This document shows, one piece after another, positions 30,695 through 41,800 of a stretch of 64,000 bases of DNA. Under the pieces are notes generated by a model. The model was not told where the DNA came from. It did not search any database and was given only the letters and a program-made list of their open reading frames with translations. Origin of the DNA: Paracyclopina nana (Eukaryota; Arthropoda; Copepoda; Cyclopoida; Cyclopettidae). The stretch spans positions 2,728,001 to 2,792,000 of the forward strand of contig JAGUCH010000004.1 of NCBI GenBank assembly GCA_019096065.1. The letters run 5' to 3'. Made by a program: the position numbers and the translations under genes. The stretch's first letter is position 1; every line of letters begins with the position of its first letter.

Positions 30695-32143
30695 ATGGAA
30701 CACAGCTTGACATCGTGGACAGATGATCTGCCTGTTTGTAGGCAGTCTGGCATTGGGTTTTCAAGCAATGAGGTGTACCGTAAAGATGGCCGTCGATCCG
30801 AAATGCATCCAGTGGAGGACCGGTCATTCCACTTCAGGTAGGTGTTTTAAAATCGAATCTTCATACTTGACCTGTAATGTCTTTAGCGTGGATGAGCTTG
30901 GTGTCCGAGTTTACGGCGTGTTCGATGGCTTCTCTGGCTCAAAGGTGTCAGACTTTGCCGTGAAGAAGCTACCAGCTGAACTATGCCTTGGTCAAGTGTC
31001 TCAGTACAGCCCTGATGAGGTGGTGCGAGATGCTCTCAGACAGGCCTTCGTGTCTTTGGATAGGGAATACTTCAATTTTATTGGTGAAAAGCTCGCTCTG
31101 CGCATGGCCAAGAGGCTGGAGAACCCCAAAGATCCTCAGCTTGTGCAGCTTGATATGGAGACTTTAGTGGGCGCATCAGGAACCATGGCAGTTCTCCTTG
31201 ACAACAAAAAGCTATATGTGGCAAACGCTGGAGATGTCAGAGCTGTGGTTTGCTCAGTCAAATCTGATGGTGACATTCGTGCCCTGCCCTTATCAGTGGA
31301 CCATCTAGTCAGCAACGAAGACGAAGCCCTGAGGCTGTCACAGCTAGGTTAAAGGAGCTTGCATAAGTTTCGCCTTGTGGAAAAATCTCAAGTTGATAAT
31401 GTTGCAGGTCTGCAAGTCCACAAAGTGGCGAGGGTCACAGAACGAACTCGGTGCATAGGATTTCACCAGGCCAAAGGAGGCTACAAAGAGGTTGATTTTT
31501 TAAAGGAAGCCAAAGACGAACCGATTCTGAGCTGCCCTGAAATCCACGGGCCCTTCCAAGTGGAGTCGCATCACTTGTTTTTACTCATTTTTACCCAATC
31601 TTTGGCACAGTGTCTCGAGCAAATGAATCCCAACTTTGACAGCAGTGATGTCAATGCTGAAATTTGTAGGATTGCCAAAGAGCAGTTCTCGGAAAATACT
31701 ACAGTGTCTGGAGTGGCCCAGTCTGTGCTTGATAAGATCGTTCGCATGCATAGGTACTTATGATAGGGTGAGGCTCAAAGCACCTTAAACTATTGCTTCC
31801 TATTATTTTTAGAGATCACTTTGAGACTGAAATTGACGATAGAGTTGAGACCACGTGGAGGCGTGAAGATATCACTCTCTTGGTGCGTAACTTTAATGCT
31901 AAACTTGCGGCTAATCAGAAACCCAGACGATCAGGGAGTTCACCTCACAACCCTGATGTTGTCACTTTAAGGCAGCAGCAAACCACATCATCAACTACCA
32001 CTGACAGCTCTGCTGACATGCCTTCAAAGCACGATAGAGAGCTATCAGTGGATGAAAATGGAAGAATAAAGCCATATGTGGACTTTTCACATTTTCACAT
32101 AGAATGGCAGAAGTACCTAGAAGAGGGGGGACAGCTACCCTAA
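30695..32143 (+). CDS. TAB1: TAB1, TAK1-binding pseudophosphatase
   Basis: Exons 30695-30837, 30887-31347, 31408-31753 and 31813-32143 give 426 residues. Family marks are SWTDDLPVCRQSGIG near the start, GVFDGFSG at the PP2C metal-motif position, AVLLDNKKLYVANAGDVRAVV, EDEALRLSQLG, CPEIHGP, and EDITLLVRNFN at the end of the PP2C fold. The C-terminal TAK1-binding motif is present as GRIKPYVDFSHFHIEW (human PYVDFAEFYRLW). TAB1 activates TAK1 (MAP3K7) upstream of NF-kB, JNK and p38, and in flies feeds the Imd pathway. The third exon starts after an intron with the unusual donor GTTAAAGG. Human TAB1 is 504 residues; the Ser/Thr-rich linker is shorter here. Confidence 0.92.
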
Positions 32144-32549
32144 TTAAACCGCTGATATTCTTACTTACATCTACCATAGTCTCTGATACACACAATCCAT
32201 GGATTATTTGATTTTATTGAATGTTGTTGATGATTTCATTTAAAAATATATGTAATGAACGATGCTTGACTAGAAAGGACGCTACCTTTAAAAGTGTAAG
32301 TCACCTCTTTTGAAATTTGAAAATTTTCTCTATGAAGTTGAATGAGATATAATTGCACTTGGCAAACAAGATCTTAGATGAGGTTTTTTATGTTACAGAC
32401 ATTTTAAGAAATCGTTCAAGGCATAGTTTTCAATTTTATCACGTCAAATTTTGCCCTCATGTTCTGACGCGTTGGACACCTTTACATGCATGCAGTGAAT
32501 TTAGATTTTTGTAAACAAACACAAGAGAATTCTGTAGGGAAGCCTGAAA
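32144..32549. other. TAB1 3' UTR and RTRAF promoter region
   Basis: About 400 bp of AT-rich DNA between two genes on the same strand. No coding exon recognised. Confidence 0.4.
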
Positions 32550-33327
32550 ATGTTTCGAAGAAGATGTGCGGCCTTAGGATATCCAAACCCCAATTTCAAT
32601 GAGAAAGGTACGCTTTTCAACGTTTGGTCTATCATATACATTCATTGTTTCCCTTTTTAAAGATGTCCAAGAGTTTCGGAATCTAGTTGTCTGGTTAGAA
32701 GATATCAAAATTAAAAAATTAAAAAAGCTGTCGCAAGGAAATGGCCTGAGAGAAACTAATGACGAAGCCTGGAATCAGCACTACCAGGCTTACCTAAATG
32801 AGCTGAGGTGTCCCACTGCATTTTTGGCTGACGACAATCAAAGCCTTTGCTGGTTACTTGGAGAAGCCCTAATGGTAGAGGACAATGCCTACGAACTGTC
32901 ATCCAATTGTAAGTGTTTTAATTATCTGTTGATCCTTTTCATTTGCTTTATTTCTTATTTCTCAGTGGCTGAAAGTGACAATTTTGTGGAGAATGTTAAT
33001 AAGCTGTCAAGTCTGCTTCAAATTCCACCACACCATGATCCACAAGTGAGACTGGAAGCATGTTGCAAACTTCTTAAAAATCTTGCAGAGAGTGAAAAAG
33101 CAAAGAAAAAGCCAGCCTCCAAAACTATAAAAATCAATCTGAGTGAGCATTCGTTTGGTATTGCCAACATAGACTCAAAACTGGTGGAGGCTGTGAAAAT
33201 ATTGAGGCTATTGCATTTGGTGAACTTGAGGAAGTTGCAATCTAACATTAATAATACTATTGAGCTAGTGCAAGAGGTCACTGCTGACCCAAAGACCGAT
33301 GTGAAACTGGGCAAAGTAGGCCGCTAA
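32550..33327 (+). CDS. RTRAF: RTRAF (hCLE/CGI-99, tRNA-ligase complex and RNA transcription factor)
   Basis: Exons 32550-32607, 32663-32908 and 32966-33327 give 221 residues (human 244). Start MFRRRCAALGYPNP matches human MFRRKLTALDYHNP; then EFRNLVVWLEDIKI, AWNQHYQAYL, WLLGEA, LSSLLQIPPHHDPQ, ILRLLHLVNLRKLQ and the C-terminus ADPKTDVKLGKVGR, nearly identical to human. RTRAF is a subunit of the tRNA-splicing ligase complex with RTCB and DDX1, shuttles between nucleus and cytoplasm, and affects Pol II transcription. Its stop is 4 bp from the ferritin stop, with AATAAA at 33326-33331 between. Confidence 0.95.
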
Positions 33328-33331
33328 TAAA

Positions 33332-33955
33332 TCATTTCTGGCCAATCTCCGTGTCGATGATGTGTTCTCCAACTCCTGGTCCAACATGGCTCAATTTTGT
33401 GATCCAATCACTCAGCTCTTTGATGGCCTCGACTTGCTCAGTAAGGAAGTGAGTCTCCAGGAAATCCTCAAGATGAGGATCTTGCTTCTCACTTGCTACT
33501 CTATGGATTTCCAGGATGGATTGGTTGACAGTTTTCTCCAACTCAAGTGCCTGTTCAAGTGCATGCATTGAGCTTTCCCAGTCATCTTTTGCAGGCCTCG
33601 CAATATCCTGCAATACAATGCGGCCACCTCTTTTGTTCTAAAGAGCCACGAAGATCATATTAGTTTTTCACTATTAAGCTCTTTTTGTTGCCTTACCTGG
33701 TAATCCATAAATTTTTGGGCATGTTCACGCTCCTCGTCGGAGTTTTTCTTGAAAAATGAGGCAAAACCAAGGCGAGCAACGTCATCACGGGCAAAGTAAA
33801 AGCTCTGAAAGTAGGGTTTAATGCGTAGAAATAATTTCCACTCTTATGCAACTCACCATACTGAGGTATACATAACTCGCATAGAGCTCCTGGTTGATTT
33901 GCCTATTGACCAAAGCTTCGCAATCCTCATGGTAATTTTGGCGTATGGCGGACAT
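33332..33955 (-). CDS. Ferritin heavy-chain type, cytosolic
   Basis: Exons 33955-33857, 33804-33697 and 33637-33332 give 170 residues. There is no signal peptide, unlike the secreted ferritins of insects. Ferroxidase-site residues are present: Glu23 ([10 protein letters not shown]), Tyr30, Glu57, Glu58 and His61 ([20 protein letters not shown]), with the later VEAIKEL helix. It forms the 24-subunit iron-storage shell and oxidises Fe(II). I looked for an iron-responsive element (CAGTGN loop) in about 300 bp upstream on the minus strand and found none; a spliced 5' UTR could still hold one. Confidence 0.93.
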
Positions 33956-34199
33956 TTTTCAGTAGACTACTTCCACAGAATTAGAAGGCAAATTACTCTT
34001 TGTTGCTATACACTTAAGGCTAAGAATGCAATTGCGTGCCTACGTTCTTTTCATGCTTTCTATGCGCCTTACTAGTACGTAATCAACGCCTGCGTTACAC
34101 AAGCAATTTTTTCGTGACTCTTTGACTCGCTCACTTTTAACCGTCTCTTAATTAGCGAGATTTTCTAAGCTTCAATTAGGGCAAATTAATTAATCATGT

Positions 34200-34753
34200 T
34201 TAATCACGTATATCGACAATTTTTACAGTCCTCACTGAATTCCCCAAAACTTTCCTTTTCTTTTTGTTGCGGCTGTTTTTGCTCTCGGCCCCATCAGATT
34301 TGCTTTCTTTGCCCAAAGCTCTAAAACCAGGCCTGGCTCTTTCAATTAATTTGCTCTTGATCGAGGCTGTTTCCTTGACGCACTTGGAATCAGCGCAGAT
34401 CTGCCCCTTGTAGCAATCATCCTTGTTCCTACATCCAATGGGGACCTATGCACAATAGCAAGCCTTAAAAAACCCACTTGTAAATGATTGATGTATGTAA
34501 AGTCATTACTGCTTTGTTAATGCATGAGCCATTCTCGCAAGCTGCAACGCACACAATTTTGGGATCGCTTGATGTACAGGCTGAAATATCCTTGACGGGT
34601 GGGCAATCTGCATTACTCGAGCACTCCTAAGAACATTTAATAATAAGAGATAAGAATCCATACTTAATTATATCAGCTCACTTCCTGTGACTCGGAATCA
34701 ATGCATGAAAAAAGGATCGAGACAACACATACAACAGCATAAAGTGACTTCAT
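34200..34753 (-). CDS. Secreted Cys-rich protein with basic tail
   Basis: Three exons, 34753-34682, 34626-34510 and 34445-34200, give 144 residues; all joins are phase 0 with good sites. Exon 1 is a signal peptide (MKSLYAVVCVVSILFSC). Exons 2 and 3 carry ten Cys in an EB-module-like or protease-inhibitor-like spacing: C-x5-C-x8-C-x8-C-x3-C-x4-C, then GCRNKDDCYKGQICADSKC. The last 55 residues are strongly basic (NKKKRKV) and Cys-free, which could bind nucleic acid, heparan sulfate or microbes. No family can be named. It lies 245 bp upstream of ferritin on the same strand. Confidence 0.65.
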
Positions 34754-35805
34754 ATTCGGCAAGGCTTGGCGAACTACAAATAGCATTATCAAAACTTTTA
34801 AAAATGATTGATGATATCAGCAATTTGTAATGATTAACATTTACATGACATACATTAAAAAATATTTGATTTTAAAGTCACTTGGGTACACAAAATGCCA
34901 AATCACTTTCGCGTAGCTGGCATTACTATGTTTAAAGGTTGATGCTTAAGGAAAAAAATTTCATTTAAAGGGTTGAAATGTCACTTAAGTGGAGAGTGAG
35001 TCAAGCTTTATGGAAATGACCACTTGGAGGGCCTATCCTAGGGGGTTTAATGTGCCTAAGAATGTTGCCCTCAGATAGACCCCAAAAGTTTTCTGAAGAT
35101 AGAATTCAATAAAGCAACACGTGTGGACCCAATTTTAGTGCATGGTTAAGAACTCTAAAGGGTCGATCACTTCGGAAATGGGATCCAGATATGATTTTTT
35201 AGGGGGGTTAATTTTTGGACAGAATTGAGAAATGGCAACTGCCAACTGTTACTTCTTAGTAGGAAAGAGGAGCTAGGCTTTCTAACTGGTCAAGTTTGAT
35301 TATGTCTATTTTTGAGTGCGTCCAGATGTTCGGATGACCGGGTTGTCAGGTTAATTATTTTGGAGCAGTGAAGGCTTCATCGAAGTGTAGCCAAATTTTT
35401 CACAAAGAGGCCAGCGGTCCTCAATTAATATTTTCGACTTTATCTCGGAATGAAGGGAGGAAACGATTCCGCTGAGCGCTATTTTTGGCGTTTAACGATT
35501 CCGCTGAGCGCTATTTTTGGCGTTTTCATTGAGAGATTGACGCTTTATTTTCTGAAACTCTGTCATCGCTGCAGCTCTCCAGTTGAAACTCGACGCTGAC
35601 GGTTACTCAATCTTGACCGGCTCGGGTGTCTCAGCAGTCTAATAGTTAATTAAATTTATTTCCGGTTGTCCCTAGAAAAATTGTGAAGGTTCTTCATTTT
35701 GGTTATTAACGGCTCATTTGGATTAAAAGACGAATTTCTAGGTAAAATCTCATTTTGTTTTCCAATGTCCCAATCTATTTATTCTTTTCTTAGATTTTTT
35801 CGGAC
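34754..35805. promoter_or_regulatory. Divergent interval, Cys-rich gene / PIWI
   Basis: About 1 kb. A TTTTCTTAG acceptor (about 35785-35793), 13 bp before the PIWI ATG, shows that PIWI has a 5' UTR intron, so its promoter lies further up. A 32-bp tandem duplication lies at 35462-35525. No coding exon seen. Confidence 0.45.
35462..35525. repeat. Perfect 32-bp tandem duplication upstream of PIWI
   Basis: AACGATTCCGCTGAGCGCTA... (32 bp) occurs twice head-to-tail, 35462-35493 and 35494-35525, without mismatch. Each copy contains the palindrome AGCGCT. Confidence 0.9.
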
Positions 35806-38800
35806 ATGGCGCAGCCGCCAAACGTAGGCCGAGGCCGAGGCCTGGCCTTAAAAGGCCTTCTAATGAAGCGAATGGAAGAGAAAGCCTCAGAGGCTCCGGC
35901 CATGTCCCCGGGAGTCGTCACTCCCCAGCCTTGTCCAACTCCGCCTTTAGCTCAGCCTTTGCTTCAGCCAACGGCTCAACCTTCACCGCCAGCTTCGGCA
36001 AGGCCTCTTTCTCGAGGCCGTGGCGTCCTTATGAATCGGATGAAGAATTTATCCATACCCTCGACTGACCTTGTTACGGCCTCGGCTAAGGCCAAGGAAA
36101 CCCCGAGTCCGTCTGTTGTTGGAACGCCTGGGATAATGTCACCCAAGACAAGTGCACCTCCTGTTGCCGTTCAAGCACCAGTTCCATTTGGAAGAGGCCG
36201 AGGTGTGAAACCGGCTGGCCCTCCGCCCTCTTCGTCTATGCAGAAGTTCGGCTCCATTAAGCATGACGACGATGGGATCTCGTTCAAATCCGATGATTTT
36301 GACACTTCATCCAGGATTGGATTGGATAAGGGCAAGCCTGTCAATATTGACATGGCTGAGCTTGAAGAAAGGCTCAAGGTAAAGTTTCGATTCATTCTTC
36401 ACGAAGTTACTTTAAGTTTTTTTTCCAGTGCCTAGAAACCTCTGGGTCTCTTCCTCCAGATACAATTGATCGAGGCGCAATTGCTCAGCCTTCGAAATCC
36501 TCAGGCACTCCTGGAGCTGTGACGAGTCCAAGGTCAATTTTGAAGCCAAGTCCACCAGAGGCACTCTCACCGCCGATGCCGTTGAAGCCGACGCTGTATC
36601 GGGGCCTAGGGGGAAAGCCAATCGAGATCTCCTCAAACTACATCAAGCTTACTGTAGATGAAGGCTGTGGAATATTCGAGTATGAGGTCATTTTTGACCC
36701 ACCTGTTGATTCCAGGGACGAAAGGTACTCGTTCTTCTTAGTTTTTCATACTGATTTATTATTAGAACCTTTCTTCCCAGATACAAAGCTGTGAATCAGC
36801 AAAAGGACAAGCTTGGGCAAACTAAGAGCTTTGATGGGCACAAGCTCTATTTGCCCAGGCAATTGGAAGAGCCCGTCGTAGTGCTGACTTCTGTTCACTC
36901 TGCATCTGGCTTGGATATTAAACTAACCCTGCGATTCAAGCGCCAACTAATTCCCGGTCAGATTTTAAATTACTCAGGAAACCTTTTAATGTTAACCTTA
37001 TGAATTTTCAGGCGAAAGGGAAACGATTTATTTGTACAATGTGTGCTTTCATAAAATCATGAAAACACTGAAGTATGCACAAAACGCCAAACGTGGCAAC
37101 TTTTTTGATCCCCAAGCAGCCAAGGACATTAAGGAGTTCAAGTTGTCCATCTGGCCTGGATACATCACCGCGGTGGACGTTTTTGAGAGCGGCCTTCATC
37201 TCCAACTTGATGTGGCTCATCGTGTCCTTCGTACGGAAACAGTCAGAGATGTGCTCATCAATCTCCGAAAGAAAGGAGCTGGAAGCCTGATAGAAGAGGC
37301 CGAAAAAGCCTTGTTAGGTATTTTTTTTTTCTTGCAGATTAATCCTCGTTGACACATCTTTGCCATACTTTCTAGGTTGTTCGGTGATCACCCGATACAA
37401 CAATAAGACCTACAAGGTTGACGGGATTGAGTTTTCCGAGAATCCCATGACAGAGTTCACTCTCTCATCAGGAGAGAAAGTGACATTTCTGGACTACTAT
37501 AAAAAGCAGTATGGCATAACAATCACGGATATTCAGCAGCCATTACTGATTCATCGGCCCAAAGTTCGAGGCACCGCTGAAGTCGAGGCCGAGCGTATCA
37601 TCAAGCTGGTTCCTGAATTTTGCTTCATGACTGGATTAACTGAGGCCATGAGGAGTGACTTCAAAATCATGAAGGAAGTAGGAAGCTACACCCGGTTGTC
37701 TCCCGCTCAGCGTCAGGTAGGCCCTTTTTTTTATTTACCGCGAATAATCCCGATTCGGCATGTTTACACAAAGGCCTGCTCCATAGGTCAGCGGAGTCCA
37801 TGAAAGTCTTGGAGTGCATTTTCAATGTTTTTCTTGAGACATTTGTGCGCTTTTGATAGCTTGAAGGGAAAATTAAACTTATTTCCATCCTTTTTTTGAT
37901 AATTAGGACAGGAATTGGGCAATATATAACATTTATTCAACACACGGTAGTTTGACGACATTTTGAGCGATGCTTCGTTATGTTCGCCCTAACGCTTTTT
38001 TCATTAGTAAAATTGAGTCAAGTTTTACGTAAAGAACATTCCATTACTTGGTAGTCAAATTAAGGTTGCTTTGCTATAGTTGTTGCGGCCTAAGCTTGTA
38101 TTTGTGTTACTATCAGGGTTGCCATTCAAATTAGCTAGTTCTTGGAGCTCATTTGTAGTATATCCTCATTTTTACCGCTTCAATCTTTTTAAAACATCTA
38201 ACTTCTCAACTCCTCATGAAAAAGTAGCCATCTTAGGTTGGAAGTTGTTTTATTAAATTTGAGTAAAAGCAAGATAGTAATAGTACCTAAGTAAGGAAGA
38301 CTTTCTCAGAAGTAGCAACCATCTTTCTGCAGCGTTGAAGTTACTACTCAAATCCATCATTTCTGCTACAAGTCTCTAACCTACGCAACTTTAATTCCTG
38401 AACTTCTGTTGTTCGCAAACGAGCTTCTTCAGGTAGCTGAGCTCAGCAAAAATCCAGTTGTTGTTCATTTTTGTGGGAAGATATGTTGTCGAATATGATC
38501 ATTCGAAGATACAAAAGTTGTGATTATGAAAGTGTCAAGCGTTTGTTTCATGATGGGTCGAGCATGTGTCAAATGGTTGCAAAATCTTGCTGCTGAAGCC
38601 TCGTAATGTGATGCTTGTGTCATCTTTGTTTGTTATCGGTTGGTGCTCACATTCATTGATTTGTGGGTTGTTTCTTGCCCTTGGTTTTATTGCAACAATA
38701 ATCGGCAGTATTTGGTACTGTTTTCAGCGATATGTGGGGTGAGACCAAATATGCTAAATTTTCTTATTTGACTGACTGTTGTTGTCTTAGCGATCATTTG

Positions 38801-41679
38801 AGAACAAATATGAGGGATGTTGAGCTTACCTATTGGACGACTCCTCCAAGTGTATTCTTTGTGGCTGAACTTCCATCAACTGGAAGTGTAATTGGTTGCA
38901 TTGCCTATCAGCAAAAGGCAAAGGACACTGTTGAAATGAATAGGCTCTCCATCGATGCTAATTTTCGTGGACATGGGCTCGGAACATGTTTAGTCAATGC
39001 TCTGAGCACTGATGCTAAGCAAAATGGGTACACCAAAATGTACTTGGAAACAACTTCAGTGCAAATTGCAGCTGTGAGGCTATATGAGCGGTTGGGATTT
39101 TCATCCCTTGGATCTTACTATCCGGATCGGCATATTTTCTATAGGCTTTGTGGAAACGATGTGGTCTGTTATGAAAAATCTTTGTTCTGATCCTTTAATA
39201 CAAAACCAACTGTTTTTGACTCTTAGTTATGTAATTGTAATGACATTGAATTCCCTTTGTCACATTTCTTTTTCCCCCTCAAAAACCGGCTTTCTCAGGT
39301 AGCTACTCGAGATTCTGGACCTGATCTAATAGTGTCAGCTGTAGCCGCTCACGTAAACAAAAATCATGCAAGACACAATTAAAATTCGCAGATATCAAAA
39401 TTGTGATTATGAGGCTGTCAAGCGTATATTCCGGGATGGAATGGTTGAGCATGTGCCATACGGTTGTAAAACTCTGCTTTTGAATCCTCGCATTTTGGTT
39501 GTGCTATTGCCTTTGCTGGTGACTGGTTGGTATTTACATTCATGGATGTGTGGAATGCTTATAGTGATGGCTTGTATTTTCGTCGCCATGGCCAGCGTTT
39601 TCTACTGCTTTCATCAATATGTCGTGTAAGCTTGTTTCCCCAATCTTTGATTTTAATAATCATGCCCCTTATTATTATTAAGCGATCAAATGCAAACAAA
39701 TATGAAAGATCCAGAGCTTAGCTATTGGGTTACTCCTCCAAATGTCTTCCTTGTGGCTGAAATCATAGCTACCAAAAAAGTGATAGGATGCATTGCTTAC
39801 CAACAGAAGAGCAAGGATACTGCAGAAATGAATAGGCTCTCCGTGGACTCTAGTTTTCGAGGCCTCAAGCTTGGAGAACGGCTTGTGCTTGCTCTCATCA
39901 ATGAGGCAAAAGAGCAAGGATTCACCAAAATGTACTTGGAAACATCTTCTGTTCAAGTTGCTGCTGTGAGGCTTTATGAGCGATTGGGATTTTCGTTCAT
40001 CAGGTCATTTTGCCCGGATATGCACTTTTTCTATATATTTAGTGGAATTTCAATTTTGTGTTTTGAAAAATCCATCAATTGATGCCTTAGCAATAAACAT
40101 ATTGATTGGCTATGAATTCCATGATTATTTTTAGGATGCCTTGAACAACTTCCTGAACAGGGTAATGGGTAGCCCAGAGGCCTACTCTCACCTCCGGGCA
40201 TGGGGCCTAAATTTGTCCAAGGAACCGGTGATTTTGCAGGCTCGCGTTTTAAGCCCGGAAACGCTGTGCTTTGGCAATAACTACAAAGAAGTGGTGAGGC
40301 CCAATGCAGATTGGGGTCGCACTGCCACGTCAAAAAATGTATTGACTCCCGTGCCCCTTAACAAATGGGCCATTCTGTTCCTTGACAAGAACGAGGTCAC
40401 TGTGAAGAATTTCTGCAAAATTCTGCAGCAACAAGGGCCCAAAATGGGCATTCATGTGGCCATGCCAAAAGTTGTCAAGTTGCCTAACGACAGGACCGAG
40501 ACCTACCTGAAGGAAATGCGCAACCTGATTGACCCATCGGTTCAGTTGGTGTTGACCATTTTTCCTCAGCTGAAATCTGACCGATATGCAGCCATCAAAA
40601 AGTTGTGCTGCGTCGAAATGCCCATTGCCAGTCAAGTGGTCAATCTGAAGACAATTTCAAATGAGAAGCGCTTGACTTCAGTGGTCCAAAAGGTGGCCTT
40701 GCAAATCAATTGCAAGCTAGGTGGTGAGGTACGTTCAGCCCAACTTTTTTTTCGTAACTTCATATCCACGCCTCTTTCTTGTTTGTAGCTTTGGGCTTGC
40801 TTGACACCATTCAAAGACTTGATGGTGGTTGGAATTGATGTCTACCATGACAAGAGTCGCAAGAGTGGCTCCATTGCTGGAGTCGTCACATCGCTCAATG
40901 ACGCGAGCTCTAGGTACTTTTCAAGTGCAGTTGAGCAGAAGCAAGGGCAGGAGATAATGGATGCCTTGCGAGTCGCCTTCATCGAAGGCCTCATTAAGTA
41001 TTGGGAGACGAACCGCAAATGGCCTGCCAACATTGTCGTGTTCCGTGATGGCGTTGGCGACGGGCAGCTTGAAGCCACTGAAAAGCACGAGGCGGAGCAA
41101 TTTCTCCGAGTTCTTCATGGAGTTGGCACTGGGACTGATCCTGAAGCGTCAAGAGCTCAAACAAGATTGACCGAAATGCTGCCTCAAGAGTATAGGCCTG
41201 GATTTGTATTTGTCGTGGTACAAAAGCGCATTAACACGCGAATTCTAGCAGCCGCCCGGAGAGGTCCCAAAGTAAGTTTTTTTTTTTACAATTATTCTGT
41301 TACGTTCTTGTAAACTTGAGTTTTCTTGCAGTATGCCTTTGACAATCCTCCACCGGGAACTGTTTTGGACCATTCAGTCACGAGATACCATTACAAGGAC
41401 TTCTTCCTTGTACCCCAAGCTGTGAATCAAGGCACCGTGTCCCCGACGCATTTCATCGTTCTCAAGGAACTGCTGACAGAAACGGTCAATGGAATGACCC
41501 TGGACGCGTCAGGGATACAAAAGTTGGCCTATCAACTGACGCACATGTACTTCAATTGGCCTGGCACTGTGCGTGTGCCAGCTCCTGTGCAGTATGCACA
41601 CAAGTTGGTGGACTTGATTGGACAGCATGTCCACCGACTTCCTTCAAAGCAATTGTCAGACAGACTATTTTATCTTTAA
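35806..41679 (+). CDS. PIWI-clade Argonaute
   Basis: Eight exons: 35806-36378, 36429-36724, 36781-36956, 37012-37317, 37376-37716, 40135-40728, 40789-41271 and 41332-41679, giving 1,038 residues. The N-terminus has three GRG clusters (VGRGRG, SRGRG, FGRGRG) suited to arginine dimethylation and Tudor binding. The first two are followed by a repeated LLMKRM/VLMNRM motif. The PAZ domain covers about residues 440-560 (VITRYNNKTYKVDGI, VTFLDYYKKQYG, QPLLIHRPK). The PIWI domain holds the full slicer set: Asp in VVGIDVYHD, Asp in VFRDGVGDGQ and His in VPAPVQYAHKL, with YFNWPG nearby. PIWI proteins bind piRNAs and silence transposons in the germline; catalytic residues suggest ping-pong slicing. Which paralogue (Piwi/Aub or Ago3) cannot be fixed. 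Intron 5 (37717-40134) holds two acetyltransferase copies. Confidence 0.94.
38483..39190 (+). pseudogene. NAT8-like N-acetyltransferase, copy 1, frameshifted
   Basis: Two exons, 38483-38738 and 38791-39190, align throughout with the intact copy 39366-40082, with the intron at the same place. The first exon starts MLSNMIIRRYKSCDYESVKR and reads normally to FHDG. There, near 38556-38559, four bases are missing compared with copy 2, and the frame runs into a stop. After the break another frame continues the match (EHVSNGCKILLLKPRN, then a hydrophobic helix and RYVG). Exon 2 is intact: DVELTYWTTP, VFFVAELP, MNRLSIDANFRGHGLG (acetyl-CoA loop), MYLETTSVQIAAVRLYERLGF. It is either a recent pseudogene or an assembly error; the good state of the rest fits both. 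Confidence 0.75.
39366..40082 (+). CDS. NAT8/camello-like N-acetyltransferase, copy 2
   Basis: Exons 39366-39625 and 39683-40082 give 219 residues. The layout is that of NAT8/camello: a short N-terminal part (IKIRRYQNCDYEAVKRIFRD, GMVEHVPYG), a hydrophobic hairpin of about 45 residues, then the GNAT core with NVFLVAEI, GCIAYQQK, EMNRLSVDSSFRGLKLGERL (the R-x2-G-x-G/A acetyl-CoA motif, here R-G-L-K-L-G) and MYLETSSVQVAAVRLYERLGF. Vertebrate relatives acetylate cysteine S-conjugates or lysines in the ER. The gene lies in PIWI intron 5 on the same strand; an AATAAA near 40091 and only 52 bp separate its stop from the next PIWI exon. Confidence 0.85.
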
Positions 41680-41800
41680 AAAAGAATATTGTTCCTCCCA
41701 GAATATTTGAAAGCACAGTTTGTCCCCAGGGGATGAACACTTGTTTCGGAATAGAATACTATGCTAAATTGTAATCAACAACTGTAATTTATTCTCCATA

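Noticed and set aside
33956..34199. Possible iron-responsive element upstream of ferritin
   Set aside because: No CAGTGN loop sequence on the minus strand in this interval; none can be claimed without the spliced 5' UTR.
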